From NCBI RefSeq assembly GCF_964275005.1, contig NC_092689.1, positions 3,760,501-3,824,500 of the forward strand: 64,000 nucleotides of DNA, in the 5' to 3' direction. Below are positions 1-10,259 of the stretch, in pieces. The notes beneath the pieces are model-generated. The model saw only the letters and a program-made list of their open reading frames with translations, was not told the DNA's origin and made no database searches. Position 1 is the first letter of the stretch. Every line of letters begins with the position of its first letter. The position numbers and the translations under genes were made by a program. The DNA comes from Diadema setosum (taxonomy: Eukaryota; Echinodermata; Echinoidea; Diadematoida; Diadematidae).

Positions 1-780
1 CATAAAATACGTTACCCGGAGAATTACCCAAAATCCAAGAAGTATGAATTTACTTTATGTGAAAAGGATGACATCAAGATGACTTTTAAATTCAATGTGA
101 GGTTATCATTCTGAAGAGCACCTCGATGATGACAGCCTTTCTTGCAACAGTCTGCCCTTGACGTTTGTAAAACCATGTTCCGTTTCCCAAGTTGACATGT
201 AACGTTAATGTGTAAAATCTGTTTCATGAAGTGTCTAGATTGATGTGTAGTGCGAAGCTCTGCCATAAGTAAATCGATTGTCATCACCCATGCGTAGTCA
301 TAACAAGAGTAACAGCTAGTAAACAGAATGTTGGAAGCTTCATTGACAGGAATTATGTACATATTTTGTTGTAAGGTGCTGTGAAACCAGTCATTGACTG
401 TGTAAGAGCGCTATATTTAATGATCCGATTGTATTGTATTTGTATTGTATATATTTACTCTGATGTTCTCGTCATGTTTCTTGACGTAACGAGGCAATTC
501 CTAATTCACACTTGAACCCCTCTGTAAGACAATAATCCTACTAGCATTTCAAAATTAATACTCTCTCCATGAAATGTACCTTGATGGCCCAGTTAAGACT
601 CGTGTTCACGAAATTCGTGAGCTTTGCACCCGCCAGCAGTACTAAGAATGCCGAATCCGTCCCTTCTCTCGACTCATACCAGAGCCTCAGAATCGCGCCA
701 TCTATTGACGGGCCACGATAAAGAATGAAATAATTTTGGCTGAAAATACGAGGCTCATGCCAGACTACTTCTCTCTGGGG
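1..780. other. AT-rich intergenic DNA, no gene seen
   Basis: I see no open frame with recognisable protein features, no RNA gene and no clear repeat boundary here. The open frames present are short and lack protein-like composition. Confidence 0.5.
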
Positions 781-787
781 AAAAAAG

Positions 788-945
788 ACTTACTGCCGAG
801 ATGAGACGGGCTAATGCCCTCATCATAATGGGGTCATCCCACGAGCTAGACACCCATGAGCATACGACCCACGAGCTAGACATCGGGGAAAAATACATGA
901 GTCATACACACCCACGAGTCATACAGCCCACGAGCTAGACACCAA
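788..945. repeat. Iterated CCCACGAG foldback arm (family F1), partial
   Basis: Short modules CCCACGAGCTAGACAC and ACGAGTCATAC repeat several times with slight variation. The same modules form both arms of the foldback at 55,283-55,602. Here only one clear arm is present. A weak reverse-orientation match lies near 2,130-2,170 (GTGTCTATAGCTCATGGGC), so the whole may be an older element disrupted by the 948-1,909 insertion. Confidence 0.55.
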
Positions 946-947
946 AT

Positions 948-1909
948 ATAACATATTATTATCCATACAGAGGATTTTTAGAGCCCAAATACAAGTGTTA
1001 TTTTGTCGACGCACCTCATAACCTCCAACCCACTTAAAAAGTTTGTTGAACTCGACCAATATTTTTTGCCGAGGTGACCAATATTTAAAATATTGGACGG
1101 CAAGAGGGGGATTCCCCAAAATTTTTATAAACTGCACCGTGATTGGTTGAGATATATACGAGATGACCTGAAATAAGAAGTAAAAACGTCTGTGATTTGT
1201 CAATCACGAATTACTAGAATATCGTTTCTTCTAAAATTCTGTGTTTATACAAACAAATTTCATATATCAATTAGTTGAAATTGTTTTTCACACAATTTTT
1301 CAAAATATCACTTTCATAACAGGAAGTTAAATTTAGGTTTGATGAAAACAAGTTGCATTGTGTGTGCGTGTGTGTGTGTGTGTGTGTGCATACAGGCGCA
1401 AGGCGACGATTGATCTGCAGCTCTGCGTGCTCAGCGCTACTGCTAGATAGCCCGCGCGCGATATAATGTAGCCGGCCGCCGCCGCTGCGCTTGCATTTTG
1501 CATGCGCGATATGCATATCTCCACTGTACATACGTACGTGTGTACAAGTACGTTATATACAGCACAGTAGGACTAGTTGTGGTAGTAGCGTTAGTAGCCT
1601 AATTCGATCTTTCACGATCTACGGTAGATGTGACGTGAATTGTTTCTCAGATCTCGGATACAAATACTTCTAATTCTGGTCTAAATTAGCTAGATCTCGG
1701 TCTAACAGTAACATGACGGCTACCTTGGATACATAGATCACTGTTTTATCAGATACTGAAGTGGATTAACTTGCACTGAAGAGTGTACATGTACCATACC
1801 CCATGTCAGGATCACTACACAGTAGTAACAGCACTCGGAGTCGGAGACAGAAAGGGTAGGCCAAAGTGAAAACATTCTTTGCTAAAATCCTCTGTAGGAT
1901 AATAATGAT
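948..1909. repeat. Inverted-repeat element, about 960 bp
   Basis: The left end has ATTATTATCC..ACAGAGGATTTT and the right end its reverse complement, AAAATCCTCTGTAGGATAAT. The interior carries a (GT)n tract near 1,359-1,388 and a CpG-rich stretch at about 1,440-1,510. No transposase frame is seen. It is probably a non-autonomous DNA element. Target-site duplications are not clear. Confidence 0.5.
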
Positions 1910-1924
1910 GATATTGAATGTCCT

Positions 1925-2055
1925 ATTTTCGATTAATACAAGGAAATATTGGACTCGCTAAGCAAAATATTGGACTCGTCTTCGACTCGTCCAATATTTG
2001 TGCATAGCTCGTCCAATATTTCCTTGTATTAATCTCAAGGCCATCCAATATTATA
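1925..2055. repeat. Palindromic AATATTGGAC(GAG) repeat
   Basis: AATATTGGACTCG occurs twice on the plus strand and CGTCCAATATT follows twice in reverse, bracketed by TTAATACAAGG and CCTTGTATTAA. The stretch therefore folds on itself. Related AATATTGGAC segments lie at 1,080-1,105, so it may be part of the same complex as the 948-1,909 element. Confidence 0.55.
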
Positions 2056-2214
2056 TAATTATCCACTAGCTCGATTATTATAATATATCATATATATATT
2101 TTTTAATTTATAGGCAAATAAGGCTTAGTGTCTATAGCTCATGGGCTGTATGATTCGTTTGTGTCTATAGTCCATAACAATAGTACCCGTTACAACAGTC
2201 AAAATCTTAACATT

Positions 2215-3065
2215 TTTCCGTCGAGATGTTATTCTTGCAACTGATTGACAAATCGTCCTACTTTGACGTAAATAGACACTCAATTGATCAGTGTTTAAGT
2301 AGTAGCCATGAAAGAAAGAAATCATGGGCGTACGTACTCGAGCAGGATTTGAACCTACGACCTCCTGATCTCCGGACTGGCGTCATCTCCACTAGACGTG
2401 TTGGTTTTAATCCTGATAGCATGCAGCGGGTAACACGCAATGATTCAAATTCACGAAATTATTCCGTCGAGATATTTTTATTGCAACTGATTGACAAATT
2501 GACCTACATCGATGTAAATCTGAAATGATGAATTTGAATAACTACGCGGTACCCACTGCGTACTAAAAGAATTAGAACCAACATTTGCTGTCGGGCGAAA
2601 GCTCGCGCGGTGGTCTATTAGAGATTGACGCCTGTCCGGAGATCAGGAGGTCACATTTCAGTGCTCATGGCGCTTCAAAAATGAAAAGATAGATATAATA
2701 TGTATACACATGTATATACATGTCATAAATAGGTTCGAATCCTGCCCGAGTATGTGTGCCCATGATTTCTTTTATCATCATGGTTACTACACTGATCAAT
2801 TCAATGCTTATTTACGTCGATTATCAGTTGCAATGAAACCTCGACGGAAGAATGTCATGAATTATACGCAGTACCCGCTGCATGCTATAAGAATTGGAAC
2901 CAACACTTGCTGTCGGGCGGAAGTTCGGTGGTCTATAGTGCATGGAGATGACGCCTGTCCAGAGATCAGGAGGTTGTAGGTTCGAATCCTGCTCGAGTAC
3001 GTAAGCCCATGATTTCTTTTATCATGGCTACTGCTAAAATACTGATCAATTCAGGGCAATTTAGG
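2215..3065. repeat. Cluster of tRNA-derived SINE copies, both orientations
   Basis: At least three partial copies share a tRNA-like head. It has an A-box-like GGTGGTCTATAGTG, then GATGACGCCTGTCC and GAGATCAGGAGG, then the B-box GGTTCGAATCC, followed by CCATGATTTCTTTTATCATGG. Plus-orientation copies lie near 2,579-2,660 (cut before the B-box), 2,725-2,800 and 2,925-3,065. A minus-orientation copy lies near 2,300-2,400. Polymerase III box order is right, but none looks like a functional tRNA because acceptor-stem pairing is absent. Confidence 0.7.
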
Positions 3066-3260
3066 GCAATTGGTCGGTCAGTTGCAGTCAAAAACTATTT
3101 TCATGAATTCAAGGTGATCCATACACGTTCTGCTCTCTCTGTCAGAAGGCCTTGGGAGCGATTAAATTCGACTGTACTATGTTATAACACATAGGGCTAA
3201 TCGATTCAATATCAGCAGAGCTATCAAAGAATTGTTGGTAGTTTACTTGGATGGTTACAG

Positions 3261-4220
3261 CTCGTTATATTCCGAAGGTTCGTTATTCCGAAGGCTCTTC
3301 AGTCCGAAGATTCGTTATTCCGTAGGTTCGTTTTTCCGAATTTCATTTTTGGATGAACAAATGTGACCCTGCACCTCAAAACAAACAAAAAGTCGCCAGA
3401 CATGAATTTTTAGTTAAGACAATATTCTGAAAGAGCATACTTTAAGCTTTAAAATAATGTATAACTCAAATCAAATGGACCCTCCTAACCTATCTAAATA
3501 TTGGAAAGAAAGCACAAACTCAGGAAAAGTGTGAACTGAGAAAAGAGGCTCGGAAGTACAGTGTTTATTCAAGCGCTTAATCTTTACCAAACCGTGCTGG
3601 CTGTGCGATGAATGGGACAAAAACAGATGTAAACCACCAGAGTAACAACAATGAAGGAATTATCAGATTAAATTGAAATTAAGCATGCCTCATTAACACA
3701 TTCTGTCCATAATTAATGGCAACTTTCAAAGCAGTAGCACTATCCTTTCAAAAGTTATTAGAGTTGAAAGTGAAGAGTGTGGAAAAGGTTTTTCAGAAAT
3801 GAAAAAGGGATTCTAAAGACACACCTAATCACGCTGTTCTACCAAAAATGTTCGAGATAAACTGCTAAAAAACACACTTTCCTACCCGTTTTACGATACC
3901 AAATTTTAGCATAATGTAAAAGAAGACCCGCTCTTTCAGAAAATATGAAAAAGTCAAGTTCGGCTAGGTTGACCCATTTCACTTATTTTCAGTCCTCACG
4001 CAAAATCAGTGTGTGCGACTTTATGTTCGTTTTGAGGTGCACGGTCACAAATCTTCGGAATAACGAACCTTCGGAATAACGCCACAAATGTTCGGATTAA
4101 CGAACCCTTTTTTATTTTCGGATTAATGAACCTCTAGGTATAGGGAATTTGCTTGTTTCGGATTAACGAACCTTCGGAATAACGAACCTTCGGAATATCG
4201 AACATTCGGAATAACGAACA
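3261..4220. mobile_element. Foldback element built of TTCGTTATTCCGAAGG modules (family F2)
   Basis: The left arm (3,261-3,345) has four imperfect copies of TTCGTTATTCCGAAGG. The right arm (about 4,050-4,220) has at least seven imperfect copies of its reverse complement CCTTCGGAATAACGAA. Each module is itself partly palindromic. No coding capacity is visible. The centre is occupied by a separate TIR element at 3,363-4,048. Confidence 0.7.
3363..4048. mobile_element. TIR element nested in the F2 foldback
   Basis: The left end reads GTGACCCTGCACCTCAAAAC. The right end, reverse-complemented, reads GTGACCGTGCACCTCAAAAC, so the terminal inverted repeat is about 25 bp or more. AAAT flanks both ends and could be a 4-bp target duplication. 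It has no transposase and is best called a MITE-like non-autonomous element of about 690 bp. Confidence 0.65.
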
Positions 4221-4225
4221 GCACC

Positions 4226-5800
4226 CGTTTGGATACGGTGAAACTTTCAACTATCGTCGCCGTATTTAAACCTCACTATCAATACTCTCTTGATGATGTT
4301 CATCCTTTATACAGTATCTGCCGTGAAGCCTTTGAAGTGCAGCATATCCTTGAAGAATAATGATGGCGTGTGTATTACGGGGTAGTAGAGATGATTATAA
4401 AACATTGGAAAGAGAACAATTTATGAGAGACATGATGAGTGAAAATTGCGATATCTGGTTTTGCTTTATCCCACAGAAGATAAGAAACGTCGTCTCTATA
4501 ATCACCCAAGCCTTTTTATGTATTGTCAGCATGAGAGATTTCGATTTGTAAAATCTGATACGCATGTAAATTGTTTGCGTTGTTTTTCCCCTCCTGATCA
4601 TCCGTCGTGAGTCACGCTGTGCTTGAAAATTCAAAACTTATCAGACCATTGTGAGATATTTATTGCTCCAACGTTTGGATCCAATGGGGGTTACCCAAAC
4701 ATCTAATGTGAATTCAGCGAATACAGGGAGGACACAACCCAACGCTGGACCAGAGTTTAAAATGAAAATTGGAAATCGGTCAAAAAAACTTGAAAGATTT
4801 TCTTTTCTTTGAATTAGATTTTTGTTAATTCCACGTGCCACCCTTCCTACGTTATAGGTACAAAGGTAAAAACATGTGTGATGCCATGTAGGCCTACCAC
4901 ACGATATTAAGAAATAGCGAAAAGAGATTAATACATTCCATTTTCTTGATGAAAAGTCTACAGATTCCCTCGACTTCATCCTATAATCTGGCGCAGCAAA
5001 TGTTCATCCTGCATTCTGGAGAACCTATAGTCCATGTTCCAGAACAAAGAATTTATATGCAGCTTCGGTGAACGATTTTGTTTTTTCTGTTTGTGTGTGG
5101 CGTGTGTGATGTGTATGTTTGTGTGTGCGTGTGTGCCAGTGACACACACGCGCATAAAATGAAATTTGAACTTTCTATTTTATCTATATTATGTGCAGTA
5201 TAAAGCCAAATTGCCAAAGTGTGTAGAGATGATTGAATATTACGAAAAAGTTATAGCAACGAGATGTAATTATTCGTATCAGAATCATTTTGTACATGTA
5301 TGTATGCCATTGTCTCATACGAAATGAGCAATATCGATGCTTTCGCGAAAACACGTTGAACTCCAAAGTTCCACAACTTGCCTTTCTTAGTCTGACTTGA
5401 TCCCATTTTGATACCGCTTGATTTACTTGGTTTTTCTACATTCATGATACTAGTAGTCGGCGTGTAAATGATTTTGTGGTCCGGTTAATTCAGAGATTGA
5501 TTCATGCCCTCGAAATTCGTGAACTTTGCAAAGTTCATGACTTTATTTGAATTCTGCAATATTCAGGGATGCGAAATCTGCTCCTGCTCTCTTGGAAGAG
5601 GATCTGATGCCTCCCTGAATAAGGTTCATAGCCAGATTTTACTGTCAAAACCCCGGGGGGTTGAATGCGAGGTAATCCCTAACCCAGTTATTGCTCCCAT
5701 GTTAGAAAGCTTTGGGGGCGATGGAATTCGATTTCGATATTGTAGATTACCCCCATTTAGCGATAAAGCAGTTACCATCGAAATAGGGCAAGCTAATGCA
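4226..5800. other. Intergenic DNA, no supported gene
   Basis: Only short open frames without recognisable features are present. A (GT)n-rich stretch sits near 5,090-5,150. The frame opening at 5,504 runs into the dinucleotide repeat that follows and is not supported as a gene. Confidence 0.4.
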
Positions 5801-5812
5801 TATACTATTATG

Positions 5813-5813
5813 C

Positions 5814-5897
<84 letters not shown>

Positions 5898-5913
5898 TAA
5901 AATATATATACAT

Positions 5914-5945
<32 letters not shown>

Positions 5946-5995
5946 ATATATACACACACACATATATATATATACACACACATATACATAATGTA
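5813..5995. repeat. Long (TA)n microsatellite with (CA) interruptions
   Basis: The tract alternates TA for well over 100 bp and is interrupted by short ACACAC tracts near 5,952 and 5,974. Long open frames encoding YIYIYI across it are artefacts of the repeat. Confidence 0.95.
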
Positions 5996-6429
5996 TATAT
6001 CTCAATGACGTCTCTGTGTTACAATTTCCATCAATAGAACGCATTTTAGTCAAAAGGTATATGAAAGTAAAATAATATGTGTATGTTTACAATACAATAC
6101 GATAAAATACATGGAAAGTTTATCGTTCAATGTGTTTATATAAAGCAAGCTAAAAGTGTAGGCCTCTATGAACAATAGAATTTATGTGTTCTTACCCCGT
6201 TCTGAAGTGTATGTAATGTTTGAATTCAAACTATGTAAGAATGAATCACCACTGACGCAATTTTGCTAAATGAAGACTATCTGTGGAGAGGAAATTCTAT
6301 ATTTGTATTTGCTTTTATTTGAGCGTCATGTATTATCTATGATTCGACTACCTACTAACAGTTATTAGTAACTCACGAACATTGTATCAGGAGTGCAGAT
6401 GTATATGTATAATGTAAGTGCAGCTGCAT

Positions 6430-6740
6430 AATCTTATCTACAGTATTACACTTTTGTTATACTTTGGTTTGTATTTCTCTTTACTTCATGACATTTATCT
6501 TCTTGTACAAATCGTTCATGCTATACTTTGACATTATATTTTGCCATTATTTGGATATGGAAATAAACAATGAATGAATGAATTAATTAATGAATGAATG
6601 AAAGGAGTCATGCAGTGATAAATAAATTCGTATTTGTATTTACTTCATGACATTCACCTTCTTGTTCTAATCGTGTACAATTTGCGATATTTTTTGCATT
6701 ATTTTGATATGAAAAGAAACGAATGAATGAATGAACGAAC
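6430..6740 (+). repeat. Two tandem LINE 3' tails ending in (GAAT)n
   Basis: Two related segments both run TACTTCATGACATT...CTTCTTGT..ATTTTG.(C)ATTATTT.GATATG, then end in AATGAATGAATGAA (near 6,575-6,600 and 6,719-6,742). Each is followed by AAAGGAGT.ATGCAGTGATAA. They look like two copies of one LINE 3' UTR, or a partial tandem duplication of it. No coding part remains. Confidence 0.55.
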
Positions 6741-6937
6741 GAAAGGAGTTATGCAGTGATAAGGCTCAGTTATTCTAACTGACCAGCAACGTGTCACTGG
6801 TTTGAGCTGGTTTTCTTTCTGTATTTCGTTTCCTCCAAGTACAGATATAAATGGATGTAATGTATGCATTGTTATTGACAGGAGATCACAATGAACAGAA
6901 CTGGACTTACCTGGGATTCCATTGGGTACTTTTTTAT

Positions 6938-7210
6938 TCAAATTCAAAATTCAAATTCACACTTTATTTTCATTTTCTTTTAAACAGAATATACAAATTA
7001 ATGTGTGAAATCGGATATGTATTTTATCGAATTATACAAAGGACGTAAAGGAGAACAATATACTTATGTCTTTAAGTACAAGAAGAGGTATTTACAGACC
7101 TACCTATACAATAGTATATCTTGCCCCCCAAAAAAAAAATGGAGGTACCCACGTTAAAGAGTATTCAATTCAATTCAATTCAATTCAATTCAATTCAATT
7201 CAAAGGTTTT
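6938..7210 (-). repeat. Two reverse-oriented LINE 3' tails
   Basis: A tract of ATTCAAATTCA modules followed by CACTTTATTTTCATTT (6,938-6,980), and (ATTCA)n followed by AAAGGTTTTATTTTCACTT (7,166-7,220), each read in reverse as an AATAAA-bearing LINE 3' end plus its short-repeat tail. No reverse transcriptase sequence is attached. Confidence 0.5.
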
Positions 7211-7214
7211 ATTT

Positions 7215-8415
7215 TCACTTCTATGCTTGTACTATGCTTGTACCTCAGAGGGAATGGGAAAAGAGAGGGTGAGGAGTAAAGTATACTACGAAGAGTGCGG
7301 GAAAATGAGAAAAGAGGGAATTAAAGGGAAGAAAGTAAAAGGAAGTTGGAAAAAGGAGGACACAAAATAGGGAGGAAAGAGATGAGATAGTTCAAAGAAG
7401 CCTCGATGAATGTATATATCAATGGTCAAAGCCCACAGAGACGATTAGCCAATAGCAGGACACTGTCACGCGTAAAGCAACGACGAAAGTGGCACAAGGA
7501 ACTGCTGGCAGCGGAACTGACTACCTACTCCGTGAAGACACGCATAGTGCACGCATTAAAATGGACATGGGTTGTCCATACTAGGGGAGTTCCAGACTCT
7601 TGGACCTGTATAGATCAATGTCTACTGAGCTAGCACGGTTCTTAGCAAGGGTATATGAAATGCATTTGATCGTCTAGGTGGATATTAACTATTTTGCGAT
7701 ATTTCAGGTTGCGAAGAAACTATGGAGATAAAAATAGACGTGACACAGTTATTTTCATAACTGTACATATAATGTCCTAACAGAAATACAAACTTATATT
7801 AGTGTGCAGTTATTAGACCCTACATTTACACTGATATGCCATGCACTTACATTATAAAGGCGACATGTTAGATGATACATTCCTGTTGACGTAAGTGTGC
7901 CGGTAGGCTTTAAGGTGTGTAGTTAATCGGATACAAAGCTCTATCACTGACTTAATGTGAGAGTGTGTGCATGCAAGTCATTGTGACCTGCTCCTGTTTG
8001 GACATACAAATAGTATGCAAATATTAAGATTTTAGATGTCTCATGCCATTTTTACTCTCATGAAGAAACCTCGATCATTTATGCCGAGGTAGCTTCATAT
8101 AAAATGTACTGTGTAAAAATGCACATTACACATAACTAGTTGTAAATGCTAATGAATGAATATGGGCCTTCCTCGTTTGCAGACTATTATCGACAAATAA
8201 CACGTTCTATTGGACAAACAAAACACATAATAGCTTAAAGAACAGGGCTTGTGTTCCCTTTAAACCATCTCGTAGCAAGAATTGCTTCATTTGTAACGTG
8301 TAAACCTTAACACAAAATGAAATTACTTCTCCTTCGCCATGACAAATACTTGTTACGACGTGAAGTGCGAGTGCCACGCCAAGTTGATTGACTTATGTAT
8401 CGCTAGAGACTGGTG
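7215..8415. other. Intergenic DNA downstream of copy A, no supported gene
   Basis: An open frame at 7,406-7,633 (75 codons, plus) has no recognisable domain and no splice or polyadenylation context. The rest is AT-rich and without clear structure. Confidence 0.4.
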
Positions 8416-8419
8416 GTTT

Positions 8420-9076
8420 CTAATCATTAGAAACTTCGAGTCTGTTGCGATGCATTTCCTCATAGTATGGCATTGCTTCTTCTCCAAGTTCGATGACGTC
8501 AGGTTTGAACTTGTCCTTAGGCGGAACAGGTTTGGCTGGGTTGAACCTTGAGCTCCCAACGGCTGCGCCAACATATATCTTATTAAGATACAGGTTAGGT
8601 GACGGCCACTTCCATGTCTTAACTACCTCCTGAGAAGCCTTCCACTCCAGCATGGACTCGGAGTAGGGGAAACCCATGGCCTGGCAGTACTTGGACGTGA
8701 CCTCACCGGGATAGTTGAGTAGGTCGGAGGCATCGATCACCATCACGGACGGGTCGATGTTCTCCTTCACGTACTTCCACAGATTGTAGTGATGCTGGAA
8801 GACGTCCTTGAAGTAAAAATCGCCAATGTACCAACGATAGTCAAACAGACTTTCATCTTTGTGCGACTGGCTCTTCAACTGACCGGATGCGCTCAATCTC
8901 TTGAAGCCTTTCGCAGGGAGTTGAAGACAAGGAATGGGTGCCGAAGGAGGAAGGCGTGTTTGAATCCAGCCGGGAGGTATCTTTTGGCATGGTCGTATCG
9001 AAATGCACAGCTCTCATCCTTTACAAAGACGTATTTACTGCCAGAATCCTCCAACTTCTTCTGAACTCCTGGGTAC
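8420..9076 (-). pseudogene. Exon 2 of paralogue A
   Basis: The acceptor-proximal part reads YPGVQKKLEDSGSKYVFVKD, then FLLRHPFLVFNSLRKA, and then shifts frame through a 4-bp loss relative to B and C. The remainder from about 8,896 to the stop at 8,420 is open and contains HHYNLWKYVKENIDPSVMV and the C-terminal EEAMPYYEEM. Confidence 0.8.
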
Positions 9077-9274
9077 CTTTAAAAACAAATATGCATATCT
9101 CATCTATAAAAGGCTGTCGCTGATGTTACAGCTTCACTTGTTAGTTTGTTTGTTTTTTGTTTCTGTCTGTTTTTTTTGTTTTTTTTTACTGATACATGTA
9201 GTCAGATTCACATCATTTTGGGTCCTTGTGGCGTTGCAAAAGCAATTATTTATTTGATATTTATTCAGTCTTCC

Positions 9275-9366
9275 TTAAAGGGGGTGGCTAGTAACTGATC
9301 AGTGGGAATCAGGAGGAATGCTGGGGGATGATTGTTCCAATTCTTGTGGGATTCATTTAAGAGTAC

Positions 9367-9419
<53 letters not shown>

Positions 9420-9662
9420 GTGACAAATATTTGCTCCAGAACGGTCTCATATTCAAGTAATGTGCAGTTTAATGCCCCGTCACTGTACAGGCATGCTGAC
9501 CTGGAAACATTAAACTGCACATTACTTGAATATGAGACCATTCTGAAGCAAATAATTTTCACACAACAATAGTTACATAATGTACTCTTAAATGAATCCC
9601 ACAAGGATTGGAACAATCATCCCCCAGCATTCTCACTGATCAGTTACTAGCCATCCCTTTTA
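9275..9662. mobile_element. Foldback MITE with a (TA)n expansion in one arm
   Basis: The arms are about 180 bp and nearly perfect inverted copies (GGCTAGTAACTGATCAGTG on the left, its complement near 9,640). The loop is about 30 bp and contains CACTGTACAGGCATGC. The flanks are TTAA on the left (TTAA|AGGG) and TTTTAA on the right, consistent with a TTAA target. The left arm alone holds a (TA)n tract at about 9,370-9,412. It lies in the intron of paralogue A. Confidence 0.75.
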
Positions 9663-10255
9663 AAAAATACACCACTGTACATAGGGTGATCTCAAAGCCT
9701 GCTTCACAACAGAACCCTGTGACATAAAACACATTGCACACTAATGTTTTTTCAGCAACATTGACAATGAGCAACACATAAAACACAAAATTATTGTTGC
9801 AGCAACCTAACTGAAACACGCTTAAACTTGGAAGTGTCATAAGCATAAACCGTTGAGTCAAAAAGAGTAATTTAGCTTTCAAGATAAAAGAGAGTATGAT
9901 AAACAAAATAAGGAACAAATTGAAACAAACATACAAAGGGTCACGTTTGAACAAAACTACATACCAAAGACGGCATACGAAACATAGCATTAACACTACT
10001 CACTGCTTTCTGACAATAAGCTCACATCAATATATACGTTCTATGACAAAGAGAGGTACGGCAGAAGTTTTGTATTTATGTTACTATCTTTAAAGAGAAA
10101 AGCATGAATTAGATATTGAGTTTGCAAATTTCGAGTTTGAAAATGATGAAAGTATGTGAATATTGAACATATACTGGTAGTTTGTTGAAAGCGAGCATGC
10201 AAAATACACGCATCTGAAAAGCATCGTTCTTTTTTGTTGTTGTTCCAATCAAGCT
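9663..10255. other. Intronic DNA of paralogue A, no further feature
   Basis: AT-rich sequence between the foldback and the LINE. A degenerate LINE 5' portion may begin around 10,130, but I cannot read it with confidence. Confidence 0.35.
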
Positions 10256-10259
10256 ACAA

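Noticed and set aside
5504-6037. 177-codon plus-strand frame
   Set aside because: The last part is YIYIYI from a TA microsatellite. The first 105 codons show no recognised domain, no splice context and no polyadenylation signal.
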